This document shows positions 1-5,964 of a stretch of 8,187 nt of DNA, piece by piece. How positions within the stretch are numbered: position 1 is the stretch's first letter; each line of letters opens with the position of its first letter. This DNA is from Prosthecobacter debontii. Lineage in GTDB: Bacteria > Verrucomicrobiota > Verrucomicrobiia > Verrucomicrobiales > Akkermansiaceae. Where the stretch lies: contig CAMCYT010000112.1 of NCBI GenBank assembly GCA_945885485.1, positions 1 through 8,187 on the forward strand, written 5' to 3'. The position numbers were made by a program, and so were the translations under genes. The notes under the pieces are model-generated. The model was not told the DNA's origin. It worked only from the letters and a program-made list of their open reading frames with translations, and ran no database searches.

Positions 1-63
1 AAATTCGGGCAAAACCAAGTAATTAAAGGTATGCAACTGTATGATTATCAACGATTTAAACCC
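1..63. other. AT-rich flank left of the tRNA scar, possible end of an integrated element
   Basis: This short AT-rich stretch has no gene that I can recognise. It occupies the place where the acceptor, D-arm and 5' anticodon strand of the tRNA-Leu should be, and none of those parts can be found in it. In particular, no GCGCGCG acceptor strand is present. The simplest reading is that it is the terminal DNA of an element integrated at the tRNA gene, with the element extending to the left outside the window. This is inference from the tRNA truncation alone; no integrase is visible. Confidence 0.35.
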
Positions 64-119
64 ATTCAGGTTCTAGTGGGGGCAACCCCGTGTAGGTTCG
101 AGTCCTATCGCGCGCACCA
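64..119 (+). pseudogene. 3' fragment of tRNA-Leu(CAG), probable attachment-site scar
   Basis: The segment reads as the 3' part of a class II tRNA. It has an anticodon loop TTCAGGT (65-71, anticodon CAG), a 3' anticodon strand TCTAG (72-76) and a long variable arm with GGGG and CCCC strands around 78-89. The T arm has stem 92-96/104-108 and loop TTCGAGT. A 3' acceptor strand CGCGCGC (109-115), discriminator A116 and encoded CCA (117-119) complete it. The long variable arm and CAG anticodon indicate leucine. The 5' anticodon strand should be CTAGA, but 60-64 read ACCCA, so pairing is lost exactly at the loop and no D arm or 5' acceptor strand lies upstream. Tyrosine-type integrases commonly use such anticodon-loop-to-CCA segments as attachment sites, leaving a displaced 3' copy. 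An intron at the anticodon loop is the less likely alternative. The lysR stop codon is only three bases past the CCA, on the opposite strand. Confidence 0.7.
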
Positions 120-122
120 TTT

Positions 123-1037
123 TTAATTCTGACTCGGCATCATCGAGAATGCCATTTCACAGAGGCCGATGAATGCTTCTTCGACTAGACTGGGATTACG
201 CTTTGATGTGTGAAAAACACCCCATTCGCGTTCGATAGTGGGACTCTGCATATCGATGACGATCAGGCTGCCTTCTTCGATTTCCCTTTCTGCGACCCAT
301 GGTGCGACGATGCCTACACCGATGCCGATCTTTGTCATTTCTTTGATCGCTTGCATGTCGCCGAGCGCTAGACTTTTGTTGGCGCTACCGATTTTTTGAT
401 CTAACCAATTTTCGATCAAGCGATGCGTCTCCGTGGCTTTTGCGTAAATGATAAACTGTTGATCCTTCAATGTGGATTCGATGTTAGCTCCTTCTTGAGC
501 CCATGGGTGGAAAGGGGAGACTACAAATGCGAGCTTGTCCTTAAACATCCGGCGATACCCTTCCTCGCTGCGACCACGAGGTTTGAGTCCGACAACAAGA
601 TCGAGGGTTCCTTCGGCGAGTTGATTCAAAAGTAATGTGCTATCGCCGACTTCGATGGATGGTTCACATCTCGGAAAGCAATCGCGGAATTCGCGAAGGA
701 TGGATGGAATGAAAAAATGGCAAAGTGAATGTGGAGCTCCGATCCGAATCCGTGTCTGCCCCCAACGTCGCAGGCCTTCGAGATCCATGCTGACTTGATC
801 AATTTCATGGAGCATGCGGCGGCATCTCACTAACAGAAGATCGCCTTCCGCTGTTGTGACGACCCGTTTTCCTGAGCGATCTAAGAGCTTACAATTGAGT
901 TGTTCTTCAAGCGTGCGAAGCGAATGACTCACTGCAGATTGCGTGACAAAAATCCGTTTCGCGGCAAGAGTAAAGCTGCCCTCCTCGGCCACTGCGACGA
1001 AAGCCCTAAGTTGTCTTAAGTCCGGAACCCATTCCAT
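123..1037 (-). CDS. LysR-family transcriptional regulator
   Basis: This is a 304-residue DNA-binding regulator with normal LysR architecture and length. An N-terminal winged helix-turn-helix lies at about residues 6-65; the segment SFTLAAKRIFVTQSAVSHSL (21-40) is the typical LysR recognition unit, followed by TLEEQL and a LLDRSGKRVVTTAEG wing. A linker helix (about 66-92) leads to a periplasmic-binding-protein-like effector domain (about 95-296), which contains the usual GIGVGIVAP segment (238-246). The gene is divergent from the CmpA/NrtA-like gene at 1139, with 101 bases between the starts. In the LysR family this arrangement usually means that the regulator controls the neighbour and represses itself. 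The inverted repeat at 1086-1126 fits that. The ligand cannot be read from the sequence; the partner suggests an inorganic anion such as nitrate, which is inference. No Shine-Dalgarno sequence precedes the ATG. The 3' end runs towards the tRNA fragment, from which it is separated by three bases. Confidence 0.93.
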   Translation of the reverse strand: MEWVPDLRQLRAFVAVAEEGSFTLAAKRIFVTQSAVSHSLRTLEEQLNCKLLDRSGKRVVTTAEGDLLLVRCRRMLHEIDQVSMDLEGLRRWGQTRIRIGAPHSLCHFFIPSILREFRDCFPRCEPSIEVGDSTLLLNQLAEGTLDLVVGLKPRGRSEEGYRRMFKDKLAFVVSPFHPWAQEGANIESTLKDQQFIIYAKATETHRLIENWLDQKIGSANKSLALGDMQAIKEMTKIGIGVGIVAPWVAEREIEEGSLIVIDMQSPTIEREWGVFHTSKRNPSLVEEAFIGLCEMAFSMMPSQN

Positions 1038-1070
1038 AATTTAAAAATGAAGCGCGCTCATCTAGAACGT

Positions 1071-1099
1071 ATCATTTAAATTAGCAGCGTTTATGCCAA
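1071..1099 (-). promoter_or_regulatory. Candidate lysR promoter overlapping the operator
   Basis: On the minus strand, TTGGCA (complement of 1094-1099) is followed after exactly 17 bases by AATGAT (complement of 1071-1076). This is an acceptable match to -35 and -10 boxes and is placed about 35 bases before the LysR start codon. The -35 box lies inside the left arm of the inverted repeat, so a protein bound there would be expected to block transcription of lysR. The match is moderate and the promoter is unproven. Confidence 0.4.
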
Positions 1100-1126
1100 A
1101 GCTGTAATTTTGGCACTCTAAACGCT
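1086..1126. promoter_or_regulatory. Nested inverted repeat, probable LysR operator
   Basis: The left arm AGCGTTTA (1086-1093) plus TGCCAAA (1094-1100) is mirrored by TTTGGCA (1109-1115) and TAAACGCT (1119-1126). All 15 arm bases match their partners; the right side has a three-base insertion (CTC) between its two blocks. The structure sits in the divergent gap and ends 12 bases before the start codon of the gene at 1139. The length, symmetry and position fit a LysR-type regulator binding site that serves both genes. A transcribed hairpin before the plus-strand gene is an alternative. Confidence 0.65.
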
Positions 1127-1138
1127 TATGGGGCAGAT

Positions 1139-2179
1139 ATGGAGAGCTTGTATTCTGATTCTGGAAACCAGTCACCGATTCGACTAGGTTTCGTGCCATT
1201 GTGTGATTGCGCTCCTATTGCAGTCGCTATGGAAACCGGAATATTCGAGCGCCATGGACTTCATGTGAAACTCTCCAAGGAACTCGGCTGGGCGAGCGTG
1301 CGAGATAAAATGTATTACGGTGAGTTGGATGCAGCGCAATCCATTGCTGGAATTGCGATGGCGCTCGGTTTGGGTTTCAGCGATTTAAAATCAGAAGTCA
1401 TCGTTCCTATGATTTTAAATCTTCACGGTAATGCGATCACTTTATCTAAAGAACTCAGCCCAGCGATCATTCAATCCGGTGAAGGTTTAAAAACGTTCCT
1501 CAATCATTACTGGAAAAAAAGCCGACCGCTCACGTTCGCGACGCCGCACCGCTACTCCTCACACCATATTCTCATTCATGCGTGGCTGCGCCGACATGGC
1601 CTTGATACGCGACAGGATGTAGAAATTGTTTTTCTCCCGCCGCCGCTTATGGCTAAGCATTTGAAAGCTGGTCATATCGATGGCTATTGCGTTGGAGAGC
1701 CATGGAACTCGGCAGCGATTTTAGAAGGATACGGCTGGTCGCCAGTCACTTCTGCAGATATTTCTTATGGTCACCCAGAAAAAGTATTGATGGTTTCAGG
1801 TCGGTTTATTCGTGAACATAGAGACAAGACCATTGCTCTAGTTGCGTCTCTTCTTGAGGCTTGTAAAATGTGTGACGACAAAAGTTTTCAAGATGATCTC
1901 ATCTCCATACTTAGTCAGAAGCCTTATATCGGCGAGAGTGAGGAATTACTACGCAACAGTTTTTGTGGGAGTTTTGTCACCGGTAAAGAAACGATCAGTG
2001 ACAGCCCGTTTCATCTGTTTTATGGAGAATCAGTTAACCGCCCGACGATGGAAAAAGCCTCTTGGCAGTTGGCGGGTTTGCGCGCAATCGGGGTTCTTCC
2101 AGAAATCACGGCTGGATCGATTTCCCGCATCCACCGTGAGGATATTTTCTCTGCAGCGCAGCAACTCGTCCATGCCTGA
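1139..2179 (+). CDS. CmpA/NrtA/NasS-family ligand-binding protein without signal peptide
   Basis: This 346-residue protein belongs to the nitrate/bicarbonate-binding CmpA/NrtA/NasS family. Family marks are RLGFVPLCDCAPIAVA (15-30), the ELGWASVRDKMYYGELDAAQ segment (48-67, with a Trp after the first strand), ATPHRYSSHHILIHAWL (134-150), LPPPLMAKHLKAGHIDG (166-182), the hallmark CVGEPWN (184-190) and HPEKVLMVS (212-220). The fold begins by residue 14 and there is no N-terminal hydrophobic signal or lipobox, so it should stay in the cytoplasm. Transporter subunits such as NrtA and CmpA are exported, whereas NasS, the cytosolic nitrate/nitrite sensor, is not; this protein resembles NasS in that respect. 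No permease, ATPase or NasT-like ANTAR partner is present in the window; the only nearby partner is the divergent LysR gene. A sensor or regulatory role is therefore plausible but inferred, and the bound ligand is unknown. GGGG eight bases before the ATG is at best a weak ribosome site. Confidence 0.87.
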   Translation: MESLYSDSGNQSPIRLGFVPLCDCAPIAVAMETGIFERHGLHVKLSKELGWASVRDKMYYGELDAAQSIAGIAMALGLGFSDLKSEVIVPMILNLHGNAITLSKELSPAIIQSGEGLKTFLNHYWKKSRPLTFATPHRYSSHHILIHAWLRRHGLDTRQDVEIVFLPPPLMAKHLKAGHIDGYCVGEPWNSAAILEGYGWSPVTSADISYGHPEKVLMVSGRFIREHRDKTIALVASLLEACKMCDDKSFQDDLISILSQKPYIGESEELLRNSFCGSFVTGKETISDSPFHLFYGESVNRPTMEKASWQLAGLRAIGVLPEITAGSISRIHREDIFSAAQQLVHA

Positions 2180-2385
2180 AGTGGGATGAATCATTCTTCG
2201 ATCAGCACTTGCGTCAGCCGATTTATAAGGCGTGTGTGGTGCTTGTGGAAGATATAAGACTCGGAGACATAAGATGCTAGACTTAGAGGGGACGTGTAGA
2301 GTGTAGTTTTATATCCTGAAGGGATTACAGAAGTTGACCTCGGGCTAAGGTCTCTGATCCCGGTTGGGACCGTAGGGTGATGGTT
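2180..2385. other. Intergenic stretch without recognisable gene
   Basis: No convincing coding region lies here. No clear terminator follows the plus-strand gene that ends at 2179. Two small hairpins can be drawn: GACCT/AGGTC (2336-2340 with 2348-2352) and TCCC-GGTT-GGGA just after it. At 2372-2378 the sequence GTAGGGT resembles a degenerate left end of the repeat element described at 2456-2583. The tract may be a decayed repeat, but the window contains no second copy to prove it. Confidence 0.4.
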
Positions 2386-2446
2386 GTTAGATGGGTAGAG
2401 CGTGGTGATTTTTGAATTGGGTCGCGGGCGGCGCCGCGACCCTACC
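2386..2446 (+). repeat. Direct repeat copy A with GC-rich hairpin
   Basis: This 61-base segment matches 2523-2583 at 53 of 61 positions without gaps. Its right part is a hairpin, GGGTCGCGG (2419-2427) with CCGCGACCC (2434-2442) around a six-base loop, ending in CCTACC. It corresponds to the right-end module of the short repeat element seen at 2456-2583. The last nine bases, GACCCTACC (2438-2446), can also pair with GGTAGGGTC at 2456-2464, which gives an alternative fold. Confidence 0.85.
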
Positions 2447-2455
2447 GTTTTGAAA

Positions 2456-2487
2456 GGTAGGGTCAACACGCCGTGTTGACCCTGATT
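2456..2487. repeat. Left-end palindrome module, copy 1
   Basis: This 32-base unit matches 5965-5996 with a single mismatch (C at 2482, G at 5991). Its core is a perfect 12-base inverted repeat, AGGGTCAACACG and CGTGTTGACCCT, around one central C. The near-identity over the whole unit, 3.5 kb apart and between different genes, marks it as a dispersed repeat rather than a local operator. Confidence 0.85.
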
Positions 2488-2522
2488 CTTAAAAAGTTGG
2501 CGTTGGTGGAGGTTTCAATTCT

Positions 2523-2583
2523 GTTAGATGGATAGGGCGCGGTGTTTTTTGATTGCGGTCGCGGGCCGCGCCGCGACCCTACC
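2523..2583 (+). repeat. Direct repeat copy B with GC-rich hairpin
   Basis: This is the second copy of the 61-base direct repeat (partner 2386-2446, eight mismatches). Its right half forms GGTCGCGG (2557-2564) with CCGCGACC (2571-2578) around six bases and ends in CCTACC at 2583, seven bases before the A run of the enolase terminator. It is also the right end of the element at 2456-2583. Confidence 0.85.
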
Positions 2584-2590
2584 CTCCATG

Positions 2591-2624
2591 AAAAAAGCCA
2601 CGATCCGTGGGGATCGTGGCTTTT
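2591..2624 (-). terminator. Rho-independent terminator of the gre-eno transcript
   Basis: The arms 2593-2606 and 2611-2624 pair perfectly over 14 bases around a GTGG loop. Read on the minus strand, the GC-containing core GCCACGATCC/GGATCGTGGC is followed by six T. It begins about 20 bases after the enolase stop codon, which is the expected place. The arm ends give four T in the plus direction as well, so weak termination of transcripts from the gene ending at 2179 is possible. Confidence 0.92.
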
Positions 2625-2644
2625 GGAAAAATCGTGAGTGACGA

Positions 2645-3943
2645 TTATTTTTTAAGCACTTTGAGTTTGTTGATTCCGTAGACTGCATCGTCGCCCAATT
2701 CTTCCTCGATGCGGAGGAGTTGGTTGTATTTTGCAATACGGTCAGAACGTGACATAGAGCCGGTTTTGATTTGTCCGCAGTTGGTCGCAACGGCGAGGTC
2801 GGCGATGGTGCTGTCTTCGGTTTCACCGGAGCGGTGGGAGAGGACGGCGGTGTAGCCATTTTCCTTGGCGAGCTCGACGGCGTCGAAGGTTTCGGTGAGG
2901 GTGCCGATTTGGTTCACTTTGACCAGGATTGAGTTTGCAACACCGAGATCGATTCCTTTTTGGAGGAACTTGGAGTTGGTGACGAAAAGGTCATCGCCAA
3001 CGAGTTGAGTGGTCTTGCCGAGTTTGTCGGTAAGGATTTTCCAGCCAGCCCAATCGTTTTCGTCGCAACCGTCTTCGATGGAGATGATCGGATATTTCTT
3101 CTGAAGTTTTGCGTAGTAAGCAACGAGTTCTTCAGCGGATTTGACGGATTTGTCAGATTTCTTGAAGACGTATTTTTTAAGCTTTTTGTCGAAGAATTCG
3201 GAAGAAGCAACGTCGAGTGCGATGGCGATGTCGTCACCGACTTTGTAGCCAGCTTTTTCAATCGCTTTGCAGATGGTGGCGAGCGCTTCGTCAGCATCTT
3301 TGAGGACTGGAGCGAAACCACCTTCGTCACCGACAGCGGTTGAGAGACCGCGATCGTGGAGAATTTTTTTCAGTGCGTGGAACACTTCTGCGCCGTAGCG
3401 AACTGCTTCGGAGAAGGTTGGTGCACCGACTGGCATGATCATGAATTCCTGGAAGTCGATCGGGGCGTCGGAGTGCGCGCCGCCGTTGATGATGTTCATC
3501 ATTGGGACGGGAAGAGTTTTTGCGTTCGGGCCGCCGAGGTATTTGTAGAGCGGAATTCCGAGTTGAGCGGAAGCTGCTTTGGCGACTGCGAGGGAAACGC
3601 CGAGAATGGCGTTCGCACCGAGTTTCTTTTTGTTAGCAGTGCCATCGATTTCGATCATTGCGGCGTCAATCGAGGCTTGCTCCGTTGCATCGAAGCCGAG
3701 GAGTTCGCCGGCGATGGTTTCGTTGACAGCTTCGACGGCTTTGAGCACGCCTTTACCGAGGTAACGCTTTTTATCGCCGTCGCGGAGCTCGTGTGCTTCG
3801 TGTTCGCCAGTTGATGCTCCTGAAGGAACAGCTGCGCGGCCAACGGCTCCGCCTTCGAGATAAACGTCTACTTCGACGGTGGGATTGCCGCGCGAGTCGA
3901 TGACCTCGCGGCCCCTGATTTCTACAATTGTGGTAAGATCCAT
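2645..3943 (-). CDS. eno: Enolase (phosphopyruvate hydratase)
   Basis: Enolase reversibly converts 2-phosphoglycerate to phosphoenolpyruvate in the cytoplasm. The 432-residue length is normal. The N-terminal domain opens with IVEIRGREVIDSRGNPTVEV (6-25) and the mobile loop SGASTGEHEA (41-50). The barrel carries the expected residues: E207 (GDEGGFAP) and K342 (LVKVNQIG) as acid/base pair, Mg ligands D244, E290 and D317 (LDVASSEF, ISIEDG, VGDDLF), then H370 in SHRSGETEDSTIADLAV and K393 in QIKTG. The segments GGAHSDAPIDFQEFMI (154-169) and EDGCDENDW (290-298) differ from the common enterobacterial wording but keep the catalytic positions. The start lies 31 bases after the gre stop codon on the same strand with no terminator between, so the two are probably one transcript ending at the hairpin at 2591-2624. 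No Shine-Dalgarno sequence precedes the ATG. Identification is secure. Confidence 0.98.
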   Translation of the reverse strand: MDLTTIVEIRGREVIDSRGNPTVEVDVYLEGGAVGRAAVPSGASTGEHEAHELRDGDKKRYLGKGVLKAVEAVNETIAGELLGFDATEQASIDAAMIEIDGTANKKKLGANAILGVSLAVAKAASAQLGIPLYKYLGGPNAKTLPVPMMNIINGGAHSDAPIDFQEFMIMPVGAPTFSEAVRYGAEVFHALKKILHDRGLSTAVGDEGGFAPVLKDADEALATICKAIEKAGYKVGDDIAIALDVASSEFFDKKLKKYVFKKSDKSVKSAEELVAYYAKLQKKYPIISIEDGCDENDWAGWKILTDKLGKTTQLVGDDLFVTNSKFLQKGIDLGVANSILVKVNQIGTLTETFDAVELAKENGYTAVLSHRSGETEDSTIADLAVATNCGQIKTGSMSRSDRIAKYNQLLRIEEELGDDAVYGINKLKVLKK

Positions 3944-3974
3944 GGTGTTATGGTGATTTAGGAAATGTGTTTCC

Positions 3975-5822
3975 TCACGCGTGATAAGCGGAGATGGACT
4001 TGATCGTCAATGTTTGCATCTGCTCGGTATCAAGATCGCGGATTTTCGCGCCGTCGCCGACGGAGAGTCCCATGAGGGCTTTGCCGACGTCTGAGAGGTA
4101 GGAAACTTCTTTTTTCTCAGGGGTGGAATCCCATGCGCCGAGGACGGTGATGGTTTGTTCGGCGCCTTTGTCGTCGGCGAGGACGATGATGGTGCCGATG
4201 TTGACGGTTTTGGTATCAGCGCCTTTGAAGTCGGTTCCGCGGGCGTTTGAGATTTCGCGCTCAAGGGCTGTGCGGCGGTGATTGAGATATTTTTCCAAGT
4301 CTTTGGCGGACTTGTATTCGAAGTTCTCGCGGAGGTCGCCGTAGGATTTGGCGATTTTCACGTCCTCGCGGTTTTGCGGGATTTTGACGCGGATGAGTTC
4401 TTGGAGTTCTTCTTTTTTCTTTTCGAGAGATTCCCATGAAACGAGCAGGGGCTCTTCGCGTTTTGCGGCGTTTTGGCCGGAGACTAGTTCGACGGTTTCT
4501 GGGCGGACTTTGATGATGCGCGCCATGAGGGATTTTTTCTCGAGGTCGCCGAAGACTGGGCAGTCGAGCATGCGGCGGGCGAAGTTTTTGGCTTCGTTAA
4601 GATCCATGTTCTTCACGAGATCGGAAAGCAGGGCTTTGTCGTCGTTGAGAAGGGTTTGGAGGCGTGAGGTTTTGCGTGGTCCGTCGGAAAGGTGATCGTT
4701 TTCCAAAAGGTTGAGGATGGAGGCACCGACATCTGTGCCGAAGACGGACACGGAGGAGGCGTTGCGCTCGCGGCAAACCCAGATCAGGGCATCCGGGCCG
4801 AGGGCGCGACGGGCGAGAGCGGAGCCGAGGTGCTCCATGAGTTTCGGTATGCCGTTGTGCTCGTTCAGGATACGAGCGATCTCGGTGACACCACGAGCAC
4901 CGACTTGATCGAAGACTGTGACAATTTTTGCGATCCATTCGTTTCCGAAGGCGGATTCGAAGGCTTCGAACACGGCGCGTTGGCGACCGGATGGGAGGGC
5001 GACGAGTTCGTCGGCGATTTTATCGAGATTGGAGCCGGCGATGAGGTCGCTGAGGCGAACGGCGCTTGGGTCGAGCTCGAGAGCTTTGTTGGCACCGATG
5101 ACTTCGTCGCGGGCGGCGATGAGTTGCATGGCTTGGCCGAGTTGGACGCGAGCGGCTTTTTTAGCGCCGTCATCGATGTCGGTAAGGAGTTTTTTTAGAG
5201 CATCGGAATCGTCGTCGAAGGCGCCCATGTCAGCGGCGATGGCTTCGAGAGCTTTGATCATGCCTTTGATGTCACGGGCGGCTTCGAAGTCTGAGAGGAG
5301 GGATTGAGCGGCAGTGATGTTAGAATTTCTGAGGATGATGGCCTCGGTGCGTTTGGTTGGGACAACGGCTTTGCGGCTTTCTTTGACGGCCTTCTTGGTG
5401 GCGTCCCACCATTTTTTGTATTCTTTGGTAGGAATGACTGCACCGCTGACGAGTTGCTCGATGGCATCTCCGGTGATGGTGCCGCCGTGGCTTTCCAAGA
5501 TATGAACGACGAGGGCGACGCTGTCTTTTTTCGCTAGCTCGCGGAGTTGTTCGATCTGCTCGATTTTCACGGCGCGAAAGTCATCGAGAGCAATCCATTC
5601 GGTCTTCTGCATGGCGAACTGGAGATCCATCTCTTGTCCGCTGGAGTTTTGGAAATCGACTGTGATTTTTTTGGAGCCGAAATCCCAATCAACGATTTTG
5701 CCAGCGCCAAACGACTTGTGCAGGCAGAAATTCCCAGGAGCGAGTTGTGAAAGACGATTTCCGACAGCTTCAGGTAATTTTCCGGCTTTTACTAATTTCT
5801 CAACGTCTGGATGCATGCGCAT
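3975..5822 (-). CDS. Long GreA/GreB-type transcription elongation factor with extra N-terminal region
   Basis: The last 160 residues (about 456-615) form a full Gre factor: an N-terminal coiled coil (about 462-528), then the C-terminal domain with AWDSTPEKKEVSYLSDVGKA (563-582) and LMGLSVGDGAKI. The coiled-coil tip reads YGDLRENFEY (494-503) and keeps the two acidic residues (D496, E499) that in GreA/GreB hold the Mg for RNA cleavage by stalled RNA polymerase. Typical GreA has about 158 residues, so about 455 residues are extra. That part starts with a small, probably beta-rich unit (about 28-78: HKSFGAGKIVDWDFGSKKIT and following residues), then a long, mainly helical region without motifs known to me. 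Chlamydial GreA proteins, as I recall, carry a comparable extension, which supports a PVC-group host. The first ATG was chosen; a second in-frame Met lies at residue 3. Neither has a Shine-Dalgarno sequence. It is the first gene of a likely two-gene unit with eno. Confidence 0.9.
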   Translation of the reverse strand: MRMHPDVEKLVKAGKLPEAVGNRLSQLAPGNFCLHKSFGAGKIVDWDFGSKKITVDFQNSSGQEMDLQFAMQKTEWIALDDFRAVKIEQIEQLRELAKKDSVALVVHILESHGGTITGDAIEQLVSGAVIPTKEYKKWWDATKKAVKESRKAVVPTKRTEAIILRNSNITAAQSLLSDFEAARDIKGMIKALEAIAADMGAFDDDSDALKKLLTDIDDGAKKAARVQLGQAMQLIAARDEVIGANKALELDPSAVRLSDLIAGSNLDKIADELVALPSGRQRAVFEAFESAFGNEWIAKIVTVFDQVGARGVTEIARILNEHNGIPKLMEHLGSALARRALGPDALIWVCRERNASSVSVFGTDVGASILNLLENDHLSDGPRKTSRLQTLLNDDKALLSDLVKNMDLNEAKNFARRMLDCPVFGDLEKKSLMARIIKVRPETVELVSGQNAAKREEPLLVSWESLEKKKEELQELIRVKIPQNREDVKIAKSYGDLRENFEYKSAKDLEKYLNHRRTALEREISNARGTDFKGADTKTVNIGTIIVLADDKGAEQTITVLGAWDSTPEKKEVSYLSDVGKALMGLSVGDGAKIRDLDTEQMQTLTIKSISAYHA

Positions 5823-5922
5823 AGTTTGGAAAGCTGAATCGGGAAAGGCAAGGATAAGGGTGAGAAATCTTTTGGAGGGGGATTTGAGGTGGTAAGTTGG
5901 GTGGTTCCGGCTTTTTTCTTAC

Positions 5923-5954
5923 AGGAGGGAGGAGTTTAGGGAGGAGAGGGAGGA
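5923..5954 (+). other. Polypurine tract upstream of gre
   Basis: Almost every base from 5923 to 5954 is A or G on the plus strand, broken only by TTT at 5935-5937, with repeated GGGAGGA and GGAGGAG units. On the coding (minus) strand of gre this is a C/T-rich stretch about 100 bases before the start codon. It could influence promoter structure or lie in the leader RNA, but no function can be assigned from sequence. Confidence 0.45.
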
Positions 5955-5964
5955 TTAATGAAAT

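Larger units (their letters stand above)
2456..2583. repeat. MITE-like short repeat element, copy 1
   Basis: The 128-base segment begins with GGTAGGGTC (2456-2464) and ends with its exact inverse GACCCTACC (2575-2583). Each end also forms its own hairpin: AGGGTCAACACG with CGTGTTGACCCT around a single C (2459-2483), and GGTCGCGG with CCGCGACC (2557-2578). The same architecture recurs at 5965-6125. The element carries no gene. It looks like a non-autonomous mobile or REP-type repeat; which enzyme would move it cannot be seen here. Confidence 0.6.

Noticed and set aside
1..66. 3' end of a group I intron in the tRNA anticodon loop
   Set aside because: I could not recognise the conserved core pairings of such an intron in the short stretch available; an integration scar explains the break more simply. 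It cannot be fully excluded without DNA to the left.
1..119. Complete tRNA gene with a normal 5' half
   Set aside because: No strand complementary to CGCGCGC and no D arm is present in 1-64, and the 5' anticodon strand does not pair.
2191..2469. Minus-strand open frame of 92 codons
   Set aside because: It spans the hairpin repeats, has low-complexity composition and no recognisable family, and is best explained as chance.
2960..3814. Long plus-strand open frames opposite enolase
   Set aside because: They are antisense shadows of a strongly conserved enolase coding region.
4692..5198. Plus-strand open frame of 168 codons opposite gre
   Set aside because: It is antisense to a continuous Gre-factor frame; its composition reflects the complementary codons.
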